Below the pieces are notes generated by a model. That model was not told the DNA's origin, made no database searches, and saw only the letters and a program-made list of their open reading frames with translations. The position numbers were made by a program, and so were the translations under genes. Positions 47,964 to 58,356 of a DNA stretch of 64,000 bases are shown here, one piece after another; position 1 is the first letter of the stretch; each line of letters starts with the position of its first letter. This DNA comes from Pseudoprimorskyibacter insulae (GTDB taxonomy: Bacteria > Pseudomonadota > Alphaproteobacteria > Rhodobacterales > Rhodobacteraceae). The stretch spans positions 248,001 through 312,000 of the forward strand of contig NZ_OMOJ01000002.1 of NCBI RefSeq assembly GCF_900302505.1, in the 5' to 3' direction.

Positions 47964-48566
47964 CTACAGCAAGCCGTGGCGTTTCAGGCAGGCCTCCCAC
48001 CCGGCGGGGCCTTCGAACAGGTGGGTGTTCCAACCACGTGCCTTGGCGGTGGCGATGTTGTCGTGACGGTCGTCGGTAAACAAAAGCCGATCCGGCGCGA
48101 CGCCGCAATCGGCCTCAAGCGCGGCAAAGATATCATGGTCGGGCTTGGCCATTTTCATATGGCCAGAGATATAGCGTTTGTCGAATTCGGTCAGGAAGGG
48201 ATAGGCCTTTTCGGCCACCTCAAACGTGCCGACGCCGAAGTTGGTCAACGCAAACACCGGAATTCCCTTGGCCCGGAGCGCCCGCAGCAGGGTGACGGAT
48301 TCAGGGATCGCGGGGGATGCCATTTGCAGCCAATTGTCGTGCCACATACGGATTTCGTCGCCCCATTCGGGGTGCTGATCGGCAAAGTCGTAAACCGTCT
48401 GGCGGAAATCCGCGCCGCGGTCGATCTGGTCGTTCATTTCATGCAGGGGCAGCGCATCGAACAGCGCAATCCGGCGGTCTTTGCCAATGGTGGCGTCATA
48501 AAAGACTTCGGGTGCCCAGTGCAGCACCACATTGCCAAGGTCATAAACGACGGCATCAATAGTCAT
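47964..48566 (-). CDS. HAD-superfamily hydrolase (HAD-IA)
   Basis: A 200-residue HAD phosphatase-like protein. Motif I is VVYDLGNVV, where Asn replaces the second aspartate as in YihX-type members. The motif III and IV region GHMKMAKPDHDIF and FTDDRHDNI are present. It resembles sugar-phosphate or haloacid-type phosphatases. It forms part of a minus-strand run from the AEC transporter gene to the ornithine cyclodeaminase-like gene. Confidence 0.87.
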   Translation of the reverse strand: MTIDAVVYDLGNVVLHWAPEVFYDATIGKDRRIALFDALPLHEMNDQIDRGADFRQTVYDFADQHPEWGDEIRMWHDNWLQMASPAIPESVTLLRALRAKGIPVFALTNFGVGTFEVAEKAYPFLTEFDKRYISGHMKMAKPDHDIFAALEADCGVAPDRLLFTDDRHDNIATAKARGWNTHLFEGPAGWEACLKRHGLL

Positions 48567-48573
48567 GGAAATC

Positions 48574-49023
48574 CTACTTTTTCGCGAAGCGCATTTCACG
48601 CTCCAATGCTTCTAGAAATCGAGATCGGTCGGCCTTGGAAAATGCACGGCCACCGCCTTGGCGGAAGGGGTCAGCGGCACGAAGGTCGGCCATCAGGTCG
48701 CGCATGGCCAGTTGCTGGCCGATGTTCGCCTCGGTGAAGGCGTCGCCATTGGGGCGCAGCACGCGGGCGCCATTGGCCACGCATTTCGCCGCCAGCGGGA
48801 TGTCAGAGGTGACGACCACATCACCCGTCTTGGCGCGTTCGGCGATCCACATATCGGCCACGTCCGGGCCGTCCGGCACGACCACGGTTTGCACGAAGGG
48901 GTTGGACGATGGGCGCAGGCCACCGTTGGATACCAGATGCATGGTCACGCGGTGGCGCGTTGCGACCCGCTCGGCCTCGGCTTTGACGGGGCAAGCGTCG
49001 GCGTCGATAAAAAGCGCGGTCAT
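48574..49023 (-). CDS. YaiI/YqxD-family protein (DUF188)
   Basis: A 149-residue protein with the family signature [17 protein letters not shown] and [21 protein letters not shown], which resembles a PIN-like nuclease fold. The function is not established. The start at 49023 lies 2 bases after the AEC transporter stop and the stop lies 7 bases before the HAD gene, so the three are co-transcribed. Confidence 0.9.
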   Translation of the reverse strand: MTALFIDADACPVKAEAERVATRHRVTMHLVSNGGLRPSSNPFVQTVVVPDGPDVADMWIAERAKTGDVVVTSDIPLAAKCVANGARVLRPNGDAFTEANIGQQLAMRDLMADLRAADPFRQGGGRAFSKADRSRFLEALEREMRFAKK

Positions 49024-49025
49024 GG

Positions 49026-49955
49026 TTATCCTCCGGTGACCCAAGCGATGATAAGCGACACGGTGCCGATGCTGATCGCCGTGGAAATCAGGATCGAGGC
49101 AGACACGCGTTGTGGCGCGATCCCGTAGTGCTGGGCCAGAATAAAGACGTTCCCCGCCACCGGAAGGGACGCCGCCGACACGATGACGGCCGCTTTGAAA
49201 TCATCGACCGGGAACAGCAGAAACGCCCCGATTGCGACGAACAACGGGTGCAGGATCAGCTTGCAGAAACTCAGCCAGCCCGCGATTTCAAGCCGTTCTG
49301 CCGATTTCGACGCCAGCGACGCGCCAATGGCGAACAAGGCACCGGGGGTGGCCGCACTGCCTAGGATCGACACGAATTCAGTCACCGGTTCGGGCAAAGG
49401 CATGGCAAGGCTCGATACCAGAAGGCCAAGCGAGATCGAGACGATCATCGGGTTTTTCAGAAGGCCAATAGCCACGGTGCGAAAAATGGTGATGTCCATT
49501 TTGCCTTGGCGCGATCCGGTGACAAGGATCACCAGCAGCGATGAGAACACGATCAGGTCAATCGCCAGCACCAGAATGATGGACCCAACCGCCTGCTGGC
49601 CCAGCAACAGCCCAAGCATTGGTACGCCCAGAAAGCCGGTATTTCCAATGGCCGCGCATTGCGCCTCAATCGCGGCGGTAGATGTATCAAGCCGCCGCAT
49701 GAAAGAAACCGCCATGGCAATGCCATAGGTAAAGGCTGTCCCCCACAGATACGCCGCCGCCAGCCATCCGTCGAAGATTTCACTGAATGACAGGGTGGCC
49801 GAAAACCGGAACAGCATCGCCGAGAGGGCGAAATAGAACACGAACTTGGTAAGGTAGGCGGTTGCCTCCTCAGAGAAGAACTTGGTCCGTCCCGCCATGT
49901 ATCCCAAACCGATCAGGGCGAAAAACGGCAGGGTTTTCAGAAAAATCGCCAGCAT
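49026..49955 (-). CDS. AEC-family (auxin efflux carrier) permease
   Basis: A 309-residue membrane protein with about ten helices in two repeats of five. The pattern is typical of bacterial AEC transporters, which carry malate, malonate or other small organic acids. The substrate cannot be assigned. It heads the run of four minus-strand genes down to the ornithine cyclodeaminase-like gene. Confidence 0.87.
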   Translation of the reverse strand: MLAIFLKTLPFFALIGLGYMAGRTKFFSEEATAYLTKFVFYFALSAMLFRFSATLSFSEIFDGWLAAAYLWGTAFTYGIAMAVSFMRRLDTSTAAIEAQCAAIGNTGFLGVPMLGLLLGQQAVGSIILVLAIDLIVFSSLLVILVTGSRQGKMDITIFRTVAIGLLKNPMIVSISLGLLVSSLAMPLPEPVTEFVSILGSAATPGALFAIGASLASKSAERLEIAGWLSFCKLILHPLFVAIGAFLLFPVDDFKAAVIVSAASLPVAGNVFILAQHYGIAPQRVSASILISTAISIGTVSLIIAWVTGG

Positions 49956-50158
49956 AGCAAAGTGGTACCACGCAGCGTTGGGCCGTCAATCGCCATTGCG
50001 ACCAGATGGGCAGGATTTTAAACGCACAGAATAAGCGATTCGCCGCCGTAAAACGTCGCGGCGCATGTGGATATCTTGTTCTTCGGCCTGTGATAGCTCA
50101 GGCTTTGGACTAGATGTCACAAAAGACACGATCGCGCGGTAAGGGGCAAATTTTTAGC

Positions 50159-51964
50159 ATGACTTTGACTCGGTTTCCTTTGGCGGCGCGTGTTCTGGCC
50201 TTTGGGCTGGCAATTGGGCTGACCGGTGCGGTTCAGGCGGCCAATATCGAATTGACCGTTGGCAGCGGCGGCGACGATCTTCGCAGTGATCTGCTGGGCG
50301 CGCTTGGGGCGCAGGAACTGGTGGCCGATGGGGATACCAGCGGTCAGGATCTGGTCGCCGCGGCGCGGGCCGATTATGCCCGTTTGCTGGCCGCGCTTTA
50401 TGATCGTGGCTACTATCAGCCGCGCGTGTCGATCCTTGTGGATGGGCGCGAAGCTGCGGCGATTTCGGCCTTCGAAGAACCGGCAACCGTGCAGACGATC
50501 AAGGTGGACGTCGACCCCGGCATTCAATTCACCTTTGGCCGGACCCGCGTGGCCCCGATGCCCGCAGGACAGCCCACCCCCGAGGCGCTGACATCTGGCC
50601 AAATTGCGGCTTTGGGCAACATCAAGTCGGGCGCACAAGAGGCGATCTCGGCCTGGCGCGACCAAGGCTATGCCAAGGCCGATATTGCACGTCAGTCCAT
50701 CGTGGCCGACCACCGTCAGGCCCAGCTTGACGTCGACCTCGAGGTCAGCCCCGGCCCGCGCGTCACCTTCGGCAACCTGAACATCAGCGGCACGACCCGC
50801 ACCCGCGAAAAGCGCGTGCGCGAAATCGCCGGTCTGCCCACGGGTCAGGTGTTTGATCCCAAGGCGGTCGATAAGTCGGCAAACCGCCTGCGTCGGACGG
50901 GCGTTTTCTCGATCGTGTCTCTGACCGAGGCCGAGGCGGTGTCCGAAGGTCAGACCCTCGATATCAATGCCGAACTGTCTGAGCGCAAGCCGCGCCGGAT
51001 CGGGTTGGGGCTTGAATATGACACTGTCGAAGGCGGGCGGATGACCACCTTCTGGATGCATCGCAACCTGTTTGGTGGGGCCGAACGGTTCCGCGTCGAA
51101 GGCCAGTTGGCCGGGATCACCGGCGATCTGGAAGGGCTGGATTATTCGGCCAAGGTCAGCCTGTCGCGTCCCGGCACCTTTCACCCGGACAACACGCTGA
51201 CCGGCACGCTTGGTTACAGCTTTACCGACGATCCGGCCTATAACGCGGAACGGGTCGAAGCCTCAGTAGAAATGCTGCGTCAGATCTCAGACACGCTTGA
51301 GGTCAGTTATGGCGTCGGGCTGGTCGGCGAACAGGTCAGCGATGCTTTTGGATCGCGTGAATTTCGGATGCTGACGCTGCCCCTGTCCGGCACGCTGGAC
51401 AAGCGCGATGACAAGCTGAACGCGAAACAGGGCTATTACCTGAAACTGAACGCCACGCCCTTTGCCGGGATCAAAGGCACGGATAGCGGTCTACGCATGG
51501 CGGCGGATGCGCGTGGATATTACGCGCCCGGCGCACAGGACCGGTTCGTTCTGGCGGGCCGGTTGCAGCTTGGGTCGGTCGTGGGGCCGAACACGCGCAA
51601 TGCACCGCCGGATTTCCTGTTCTATTCTGGCGGCGGCGGTACCGTGCGCGGTCAGGGCTATCAGTCACTTGGCGTGACCCAAGCAGGCGGGCGCACCTCG
51701 GGCGGGCTTGGCTTTATCGGCCTGTCCGGCGAATTGCGCGTTCAGACGACGGAAAAGCTGTCGTTGGTGGCCTTCTATGACACCGGTTTCGTCGGCGATA
51801 GCCCGACCCCCGGCCAAAACGGCAAATGGCACAGCGGCGCAGGGCTTGGCGTGCGCTATAACACAGGGCTTGGGCCGATCCGGTTGGATGTGGCCGCGCC
51901 CGTATCGGGGGGCAAATCGCTTAGCGGTGTGGCCTTCTACGTAGGTTTGGGGCAGTCGTTCTGA
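50159..51964 (+). CDS. tamA: Translocation and assembly module subunit TamA (Omp85 family)
   Basis: A 601-residue outer-membrane protein. A signal peptide (RVLAFGLAIGLTGAVQA) is followed by POTRA domains (about 25-270) and a 16-strand barrel ending in GVAFYVGLGQSF, a typical terminal beta signal. TamA works with TamB in outer-membrane protein or lipid transport. The ATG at 50159 places the signal peptide correctly; an ATG at 50114 would add 15 residues. The stop overlaps tamB as TGATG. Confidence 0.92.
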   Translation: MTLTRFPLAARVLAFGLAIGLTGAVQAANIELTVGSGGDDLRSDLLGALGAQELVADGDTSGQDLVAAARADYARLLAALYDRGYYQPRVSILVDGREAAAISAFEEPATVQTIKVDVDPGIQFTFGRTRVAPMPAGQPTPEALTSGQIAALGNIKSGAQEAISAWRDQGYAKADIARQSIVADHRQAQLDVDLEVSPGPRVTFGNLNISGTTRTREKRVREIAGLPTGQVFDPKAVDKSANRLRRTGVFSIVSLTEAEAVSEGQTLDINAELSERKPRRIGLGLEYDTVEGGRMTTFWMHRNLFGGAERFRVEGQLAGITGDLEGLDYSAKVSLSRPGTFHPDNTLTGTLGYSFTDDPAYNAERVEASVEMLRQISDTLEVSYGVGLVGEQVSDAFGSREFRMLTLPLSGTLDKRDDKLNAKQGYYLKLNATPFAGIKGTDSGLRMAADARGYYAPGAQDRFVLAGRLQLGSVVGPNTRNAPPDFLFYSGGGGTVRGQGYQSLGVTQAGGRTSGGLGFIGLSGELRVQTTEKLSLVAFYDTGFVGDSPTPGQNGKWHSGAGLGVRYNTGLGPIRLDVAAPVSGGKSLSGVAFYVGLGQSF

Positions 51965-54900
51965 TGCGTTTTTTGACGGTTTTTCTTTTTGTTGTTGGCC
52001 TGGTGTCGATGCCCTTGCGGGCGGTCGCGCAGGATGACGCGGGCTTTCTGGTCAATCTTTTGCAAAAGTCGCTGTCTGGCGCTGGGCGTGAGGTGCGGAT
52101 CACCGGCTTTGAGGGCGCGCTGAGTTCAAACGCCACCTTGAAACAGCTGACCGTGGCCGATGACAGTGGCATCTGGCTGACCGTCAATGACGTGGTGCTG
52201 CGCTGGAATCGCGGTGCCTTGCTGCGCGGGCGGGTCGAAGTGTCCGAACTTTCCGCCGCCGAAATCCTAATGCCGCGCATGCCAACAGCGCAGCCCGCCG
52301 CCCCGTCGCCCGAGGCGGGCAGTTTTAGCATTCCTGAACTGCCGGTGGCAATTTCGGTGGAAAAGCTGTCCATCGGGCGGGCCGAACTGGGCAAATCCGT
52401 GCTGGGCCAGCCCGCAGTTCTAAGCCTTGATGGTGCGGCGCTTCTGGAAGGGCAGAAGGCCGATATCACGCTGGCATCGTCCCGCGTGGATGGGCGGATG
52501 GGCCGGTTTGATACACGCGTGGCCTATGATCCTGACACCCGCAACCTGACGGTTGGCCTGACCTTCGAAGAAGAGGCCGACGGCATCGCGGCCCACGCGC
52601 TCAACATCCCCGGCACCCCGGATCTGAACCTGACGGTGCAGGGCGACGCGCCGATTGCCGATTTTCTGGCGCAAATCGCGCTTGAAACCGCAGGCGAGCC
52701 GCGCCTGTCTGGCACTGTCCGCGCCGAATTGACCGGCGCTGCGCAGGCGATCACGGTTGACCTTTCCGGTGCGTTAGAGCCGCTTTTGCAGCCTGATCAA
52801 CGCCCCTTCTTTGCCGGGCAATCGACCATTCAGGCCCGCTATAGCAAGGCCGAAGATGGCCGGATCACGGTAGAGGATCTGGCGCTGCGCAGTGCTCAGT
52901 TGGATGTGACAGGCGCGGTGCGGCTTGATGCCGACCGTATGCCGGAATTGGTCGATGTGACCGGTGTGATTGCCGATGCCGCCGGCGGGCCGGTGCGCGT
53001 GCCCTTCGCGGGCAAGGCCGAGATTGGCAAGGCCAGTTTTGATCTGTCCTTCGACGCGGGCAAAGGGCAGGGCTGGACCGGCTCTGTCATCGTTGACGGG
53101 CTTTCCGCGGAACAGGCGCAGATTGACCAAGTGACTTTGGATGGCACCGGCACGATTGAGCCGGGTCATGTGACCGCCGATCTGACCTATGCAGCGACCG
53201 GTGCCAAGCTGGCCAATCCCGATTTGGCGGTCGCCTTGGGCGATGCGATTTCCGGGCAGGTGCAATTGGTGCAGACCAAGGATGCGCCCTTCGACATTCC
53301 GTCCTTTGTGCTGATTGCGGCGGGCAGCGTGCTGCGCGGCACAGCATCGATTGCCGATCACGAAAGCGGCGTGATCGTGGATTTGGCCGCCAATCTTCAG
53401 ACCGATGACCTGTCGCGCTTCTCGGCTCTGTCTGGCCAAGATCTGACCGGCGCGGCGACGCTGGATTTGTCGGGGCAAATCGTTCCGATTACGGGCGCAT
53501 TCGATCTGTCACTGACTGGGCAGGGCGACGGGCTGGCCGTTGGGCAGGCGCAGGCCGATGCGCTGATGGCCGGAACGGTCGATCTGGCGGTCGATGCCCG
53601 CCGCGATGGCCAAGGGTTGGCCCTGCCGCGTCTTGATCTGCGGTCGGATGCGGTGACGCTGGCGGCGAATGGCACCTTGGCCACCGATCAGGCGCAGCTT
53701 AATTACGCCCTCACCCTGAACGACATCGCCGATCTGATCCCCGAGGCGCAGGCGGGTGCAGGCTCTGCCGATTTGACCGGCAAGGTCACGCTCGGGGCTG
53801 ACAACCAACTGACCGGGTTGGAAACGCGCGGGCACATTGGCAACGGCGATGCGCCGGTGCGCATTGCCCTGCCGGACCGCACGGTGACGATGCGCGGCGC
53901 TGATCTGACCTTGCTGGCAGATGCCGCTTTGCAGACGCTGAAGCTTGCCGTCGCCGCCAATGACATCAGCACCGCCGAGGCGCAATTGGGCGAGGCGGCT
54001 GTGACGGCTGACATTCAATACGGCCAGACGGATAAGGGCGGGCTGGCGTTTGCCAAAGGCCCGGTTGAGGCCACGCTGTCCGGCATTCAGCTATTGGATG
54101 CCGCCGTGGCGCAGGCCATTGGCCCCAATGCCACGTTCAAGACCGATCTGACCTTTGAATCCGGCGCACCGCTGACGCTGCGCGATATCACCGGCACGGC
54201 GCGAGGGCTGGAAGTCTCGGGTCAGGCGGACGTGCCAATGGGCGGCGATACGCCCCTGCGCTTTGATCTGAGGGCGGCGCTGGCCAGCCTGTCGCAATAT
54301 TCAGCCCTCGCAGTATCGCCACTGCGCGGGGCCGCCGATCTTCGGGCCGTTGGCACGCAATCCACTGATGCCGGTCTGGCGGTGCAAGTGACCGGCGCGC
54401 TTCAGGATTTCACCACTGGCGATGCCGCCGTTGGCCAGTTGATGGCCGGGCGCACCGTGATTTCGGCGGATCTGACGCTGAAAGACGGCGTGCTGCGGTT
54501 TGATCCGGCTGAAGCCAGCAACGCCAATGCGTCGGTGCAAGTGACCGGCACGCCCGAAGCGCTGCGCTTTGACGCGCGGTTGCGCAATGTCGGGCTGTTT
54601 GCCCCGGACTTCCCCGGCGCGGCGACGGCGACGGGCACTTTGACAAAGACCGGCAACGGCTATCGCGCCGCTGCGGATGTGACCGGGCCAAATGGCACGG
54701 CAGCGACGGTTGGTGCGCAATTCGGTGGCGGGGCGCCTATTGCGCTGACGGCGAACGGCTCTGCGCCTCTGGGCTTTGCCAACCCCTATATCGCGCCGCG
54801 CCGCCTGTCTGGGGTGGCGCTGTTCGATCTGGCCGTGTCGGGCGGGTTTGCGCCTGCCAATGTCACGGGCACTGTGCGCACGACAGGGGCGCGGCTATCG

Positions 54901-56040
54901 GCCCCGTCCTTGGCGGTGGCTTTGGCGGATTTGAACGCGACCATCACTTTGGCGGGCGGATCGGCGCAGGTTGCCGTCACCAGCGGCATCACCCCCGGCG
55001 GTCGCATGACCGTTGACGGCACCGTGGGTTTGACCGGCGCCATGCAGGCCGACCTGACCGCGCGTCTGACCGATGTGATCGTGCGCCGCGCCGATCTGCT
55101 GGATGCACGGCTAGAGGCGGGCGAGATCTTTGTGCGTGGCCCTCTGGCGGGCGATGCGGCGATCACGGGCCAGCTGAACCTGGCGGAGGCGGAAATTCGC
55201 GTTCCCAATTCCACCGTCACCGCCTTGGGCGAGATCCCGGATATCACGCATGTCGGCACGCCCGCAGGGGCGGCACAGACGCTGGCCCGCGCGGGATTGT
55301 CCCAAACACCGAGCGTCAGCACGGGCAACGGCGGGTCCGGGGTGGCCTATCGTCTGGATGTTTTGCTGAACGCGCCGGGGCGGATTTTCGTGCGTGGGCG
55401 GGGGCTTGATGCCGAACTGGGCGGGCGTTTGCGCATCCAAGGCACCACGGCCAATATCCTGCCAAATGGCCAGTTCAACCTGATCCGGGGGCGGCTTGAT
55501 CTGCTGACCCAGCGGTTCGAACTGGATGAAGGTTCGGCGCAATTGGTTGGGTCGTTCGATCCGACGTTGCGATTGGTGGCGCGGACCGAAAAGTCCGAAA
55601 CCACCATCAGCATCATCGTGTCTGGCCAAGCCAGCGCGCCGGCGGTGTCGTTCCAATCCTCGCCCGAACTGCCCGAAGAAGAAGTTCTGGCGCTGTTGAT
55701 CTTTGACAAATCGCTGACCAACCTGTCGCCCTTCCAGGCGCTGCAACTGGCGTCTGCTGTGGCGACACTGGCGGGCAAGGGCGGCGTCGGGACGCTTGAA
55801 AAACTGCGCAAGGGGTTTGGTCTGGACGATCTGGATGTGACCACGGCCGAGGATGGCACAGCCGCCGTGAAAGCCGGGAAATACATTTCGGAAAACGTCT
55901 ATTCAGACGTCACGGTGCGCGCCGATGGCAAGGCCGAGTTGAACCTGAACCTTGATTTGTCGCGCTTTGTGACGGCCAAAGTGGGCCAACGCTCGGACGG
56001 TGGGTCGAGCGTTGGGGTGTTCTTTGAAAAGGACTACTGA
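51964..56040 (+). CDS. tamB: Translocation and assembly module subunit TamB
   Basis: A 1358-residue protein with an N-terminal signal anchor (LTVFLFVVGLVSMPLRAVA), long repetitive beta-strand segments forming the lipid-groove scaffold, and the C-terminal DUF490/TamB domain ending in VGVFFEKDY. The length is typical. It spans the periplasm to reach TamA and takes part in outer-membrane biogenesis and anterograde lipid transport. It is translationally coupled to tamA. Confidence 0.93.
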   Translation: MRFLTVFLFVVGLVSMPLRAVAQDDAGFLVNLLQKSLSGAGREVRITGFEGALSSNATLKQLTVADDSGIWLTVNDVVLRWNRGALLRGRVEVSELSAAEILMPRMPTAQPAAPSPEAGSFSIPELPVAISVEKLSIGRAELGKSVLGQPAVLSLDGAALLEGQKADITLASSRVDGRMGRFDTRVAYDPDTRNLTVGLTFEEEADGIAAHALNIPGTPDLNLTVQGDAPIADFLAQIALETAGEPRLSGTVRAELTGAAQAITVDLSGALEPLLQPDQRPFFAGQSTIQARYSKAEDGRITVEDLALRSAQLDVTGAVRLDADRMPELVDVTGVIADAAGGPVRVPFAGKAEIGKASFDLSFDAGKGQGWTGSVIVDGLSAEQAQIDQVTLDGTGTIEPGHVTADLTYAATGAKLANPDLAVALGDAISGQVQLVQTKDAPFDIPSFVLIAAGSVLRGTASIADHESGVIVDLAANLQTDDLSRFSALSGQDLTGAATLDLSGQIVPITGAFDLSLTGQGDGLAVGQAQADALMAGTVDLAVDARRDGQGLALPRLDLRSDAVTLAANGTLATDQAQLNYALTLNDIADLIPEAQAGAGSADLTGKVTLGADNQLTGLETRGHIGNGDAPVRIALPDRTVTMRGADLTLLADAALQTLKLAVAANDISTAEAQLGEAAVTADIQYGQTDKGGLAFAKGPVEATLSGIQLLDAAVAQAIGPNATFKTDLTFESGAPLTLRDITGTARGLEVSGQADVPMGGDTPLRFDLRAALASLSQYSALAVSPLRGAADLRAVGTQSTDAGLAVQVTGALQDFTTGDAAVGQLMAGRTVISADLTLKDGVLRFDPAEASNANASVQVTGTPEALRFDARLRNVGLFAPDFPGAATATGTLTKTGNGYRAAADVTGPNGTAATVGAQFGGGAPIALTANGSAPLGFANPYIAPRRLSGVALFDLAVSGGFAPANVTGTVRTTGARLSAPSLAVALADLNATITLAGGSAQVAVTSGITPGGRMTVDGTVGLTGAMQADLTARLTDVIVRRADLLDARLEAGEIFVRGPLAGDAAITGQLNLAEAEIRVPNSTVTALGEIPDITHVGTPAGAAQTLARAGLSQTPSVSTGNGGSGVAYRLDVLLNAPGRIFVRGRGLDAELGGRLRIQGTTANILPNGQFNLIRGRLDLLTQRFELDEGSAQLVGSFDPTLRLVARTEKSETTISIIVSGQASAPAVSFQSSPELPEEEVLALLIFDKSLTNLSPFQALQLASAVATLAGKGGVGTLEKLRKGFGLDDLDVTTAEDGTAAVKAGKYISENVYSDVTVRADGKAELNLNLDLSRFVTAKVGQRSDGGSSVGVFFEKDY

Positions 56041-56042
56041 GG

Positions 56043-56525
56043 TTACAGCCGGTCTTTGAACGCATCCAGAACGCGGGCATACACCTCGCGTTTGAAGGGC
56101 ACGATATTGTCCACCAGATCAGCGGCGGGCAACCAGCGCCATTCGCTGAATTCGGGGTGTTCAGTCGCGATGTTGACCTGATCGTCAGTGCCGTGAAAGC
56201 GCAGCAGGAACCATTTCTGTTCCTGCCCGCGATAGCGCCCCTTCCAGATGCGCGGCACGATGTCATGCGGCAAATCATATGGCAGCCAATCGGCGGTTTC
56301 GGCCTCAACCGTCACAAACTCGGCCAGAACGCCGGTTTCTTCCCAAAGTTCGCGCAGGGCGGCGTCACGCGGGTCTTCGCCTTTGTCCACACCGCCTTGC
56401 GGCATTTGCCAGGCGGGTGTGTCGTTATCAAGCCGCTGGCCGACAAAGACATGGCCGTCCTGATTGACCAACATCACACCGACGCATTTGCGGTAGGGCA
56501 GCTTGGCGATTTCTTCGGGGGTCAT
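56043..56525 (-). CDS. rppH: RNA pyrophosphohydrolase RppH
   Basis: A 160-residue Nudix hydrolase. The Nudix box lies in [20 protein letters not shown], with [10 protein letters not shown] at the N-terminus. It removes pyrophosphate from the 5' end of mRNA and starts its decay. It lies 8 bases after the asparaginase gene on the same strand and 2 bases from the convergent tamB stop. Confidence 0.9.
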   Translation of the reverse strand: MTPEEIAKLPYRKCVGVMLVNQDGHVFVGQRLDNDTPAWQMPQGGVDKGEDPRDAALRELWEETGVLAEFVTVEAETADWLPYDLPHDIVPRIWKGRYRGQEQKWFLLRFHGTDDQVNIATEHPEFSEWRWLPAADLVDNIVPFKREVYARVLDAFKDRL

Positions 56526-56533
56526 GGCGGGCC

Positions 56534-57532
56534 TCACATCAATCCGGGGGCAGGGCGGATCGAGCCAGTTTCGACCCCGCGCCAATTGGTGACAGTGGTG
56601 TTCATGCGGCGCAGCGTGGCCGGGTGGTCTGCATCGAGCGCGCCAAGGCGGACCAGCAGGGCCGCCGTCGCGCATTCCGCTGCGCGGGTGGCACCATCGG
56701 CGGCCTTGATGGCAAAGCCAATGCCGCGTTCTGGCAGGATCGCGATGAAATACCCCTCGGCCCCGGTCTTCAGGGCGACCGGTTCGGAGGTGGCCTGCAT
56801 CAATTCCGTGCAGGCGCGGCCTTCGCCAGCCACCAGCATCGGGTTGGCGATCATCGCGGCGGTCAGGCGGGCGGCGGCATTGGCCATGGTGCCGGATTTC
56901 TTATGCGCCGAGGCAAAGAACGCCATTGCGCGGGCCATTCCGTGCATGGTCGTGGCGTGGTTCGGGGCGGAACAGCCATCAATGCCAAAGTACGGCGTGT
57001 CCTGGCCCGTCACCTCCTCAAAAGCGGTTTTGCAGGCAACCTGCACCGGGTGATCCGGGTCAATGTATTCGGGGCCCGCGCCAAGGTGCTTGCCCAATGT
57101 CAGGAAGCCCGCGTGCTTGCCGGAACAGTTGTTGTGCAACTGGCAAGGGCTGTCGTCGGTCTTGATCATCTGGCGTTTCAGCGCAGCGTCGCGGGTGGGC
57201 TGCGCCCCACAGCGCAGGTCGGGTTCGGCCAGTCCCAGATCTGCCAACCAGCGCGACACCGCATCGACATGCAGCGGCGCCCCTTCGTGCGATGCACAAG
57301 CCAGCGCCAGTTGCGCCGATGTCAGCCCAAAGGCATCCGCCGCGCCCGAGGTCACAAGTGGCAGCGCCTGAAGCATCTTGGACGAACTGCGCGGATAGAC
57401 CACCGCATCGGGATTGCCCCAACTTTCGATGATTTGGCCGGTGTCATCACAGATCACGGCATGGCCAAGATGGACGCTTTCCGCAAGCGGACCGCGCCAG
57501 ACTTCGCAGATCGGAGCAGCAGTTTGTGTCAT
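56534..57532 (-). CDS. L-asparaginase (Asparaginase_II family)
   Basis: A 332-residue protein of the rhizobial thermolabile asparaginase type, not the E. coli type. Signatures include [28 protein letters not shown] and [16 protein letters not shown]. It hydrolyses asparagine to aspartate and ammonia in the cytoplasm. It is the first of two minus-strand genes with rppH. Confidence 0.88.
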   Translation of the reverse strand: MTQTAAPICEVWRGPLAESVHLGHAVICDDTGQIIESWGNPDAVVYPRSSSKMLQALPLVTSGAADAFGLTSAQLALACASHEGAPLHVDAVSRWLADLGLAEPDLRCGAQPTRDAALKRQMIKTDDSPCQLHNNCSGKHAGFLTLGKHLGAGPEYIDPDHPVQVACKTAFEEVTGQDTPYFGIDGCSAPNHATTMHGMARAMAFFASAHKKSGTMANAAARLTAAMIANPMLVAGEGRACTELMQATSEPVALKTGAEGYFIAILPERGIGFAIKAADGATRAAECATAALLVRLGALDADHPATLRRMNTTVTNWRGVETGSIRPAPGLM

Positions 57533-57662
57533 AGGCCCTCACAAAGCGGCGATTTGTTGCCAATGGGTGTTTTACGGGGGTGATATTTCAGGCTAAACTG
57601 CGCAAGTCGAGTTAAATTTGGCCAAGCCGCAGAACAAGTCCGAACGGGCAGGCGCGGCCAAG

Positions 57663-57690
57663 GTATTTGAGGCGAAGGACAGCTGGAGGC
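57663..57690 (+). repeat. GTATTT leader element, divergent copy E (upstream of IalB-like gene)
   Basis: GTATTTGAGGCGAAGGACAG has the GTATTT head and a purine-rich tail but fewer matches than copies A to C. It lies directly before the IalB-like start in the same orientation. Confidence 0.45.
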
Positions 57691-57697
57691 TGGACAT

Positions 57698-58228
57698 ATG
57701 ACTTCTTTCGTTTTGCGGGTTGCTGCCGCTGGCATTTTGGCACTGGGCGCACATGGTGCATTGGCGCAGGATGACAGTTCGAACCGCGTGAACAACATCA
57801 CGGATTGGAGCGTTTTCGAAGAAGAAAACCCCAAAGAATGCTGGGCCGTGACCACGTACAAGGAAAGCGTGAACACCAAGGAAGGCCGCGTTGTTGCCGT
57901 AACGCGTGGCGATATCCTGTTGATGGTGTTCTACCGTCCCGAAGCGGGCGTCAACGGGCAGCTGGCCTTTACCGGCGGCTATCCATTCGCGTCCGGGTCA
58001 ACGGTCAACGTGAACGTCGATGGCAATGAGTTTGAGCTTTTCACCGAAGGCGAATGGGCTTGGCCCGCCACGCCGCAGGATGACGCCAAGCTGATCGCTT
58101 CGATGAAGCGTGGCCGGTCGGCGGTGGTGACCGCGTTGTCCAGCAAGGGCACTGCGACCAAGGACACATTCTCGCTTTTGGGTGTGACGGCGGCCATCGA
58201 CGAAGCCGAATCGCGCTGCAAAAAGTAA
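57698..58228 (+). CDS. IalB-family (invasion-associated locus B) periplasmic protein
   Basis: A 176-residue protein with a signal peptide ending at ALA-QDD. The IalB pattern lies in DWSVFEEENPKECWAVTTY and ends with the Cys near the C-terminus (EAESRCKK). The family is named after a Bartonella invasion locus but is common in free-living alphaproteobacteria, where its role is unclear. Confidence 0.83.
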   Translation: MTSFVLRVAAAGILALGAHGALAQDDSSNRVNNITDWSVFEEENPKECWAVTTYKESVNTKEGRVVAVTRGDILLMVFYRPEAGVNGQLAFTGGYPFASGSTVNVNVDGNEFELFTEGEWAWPATPQDDAKLIASMKRGRSAVVTALSSKGTATKDTFSLLGVTAAIDEAESRCKK

Positions 58229-58356
58229 TCCGCCCCGCTGACGGGCCGGACAGATGAAACGCACGAAGCGGGCAGGGGTGACCTTGTCCGCAAAACGCCT
58301 TTGGCAAACGCGCACGAATCCTGTATGGAGCGTGCTTCTTTCGAAGGATGACTGTC

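Noticed and set aside
50041-50063. Hairpin upstream of tamA
   Set aside because: A 6-bp CGCCGC/GCGGCG stem is too weak and common in GC-rich DNA, and there is no T-run or gene end nearby that it would serve.
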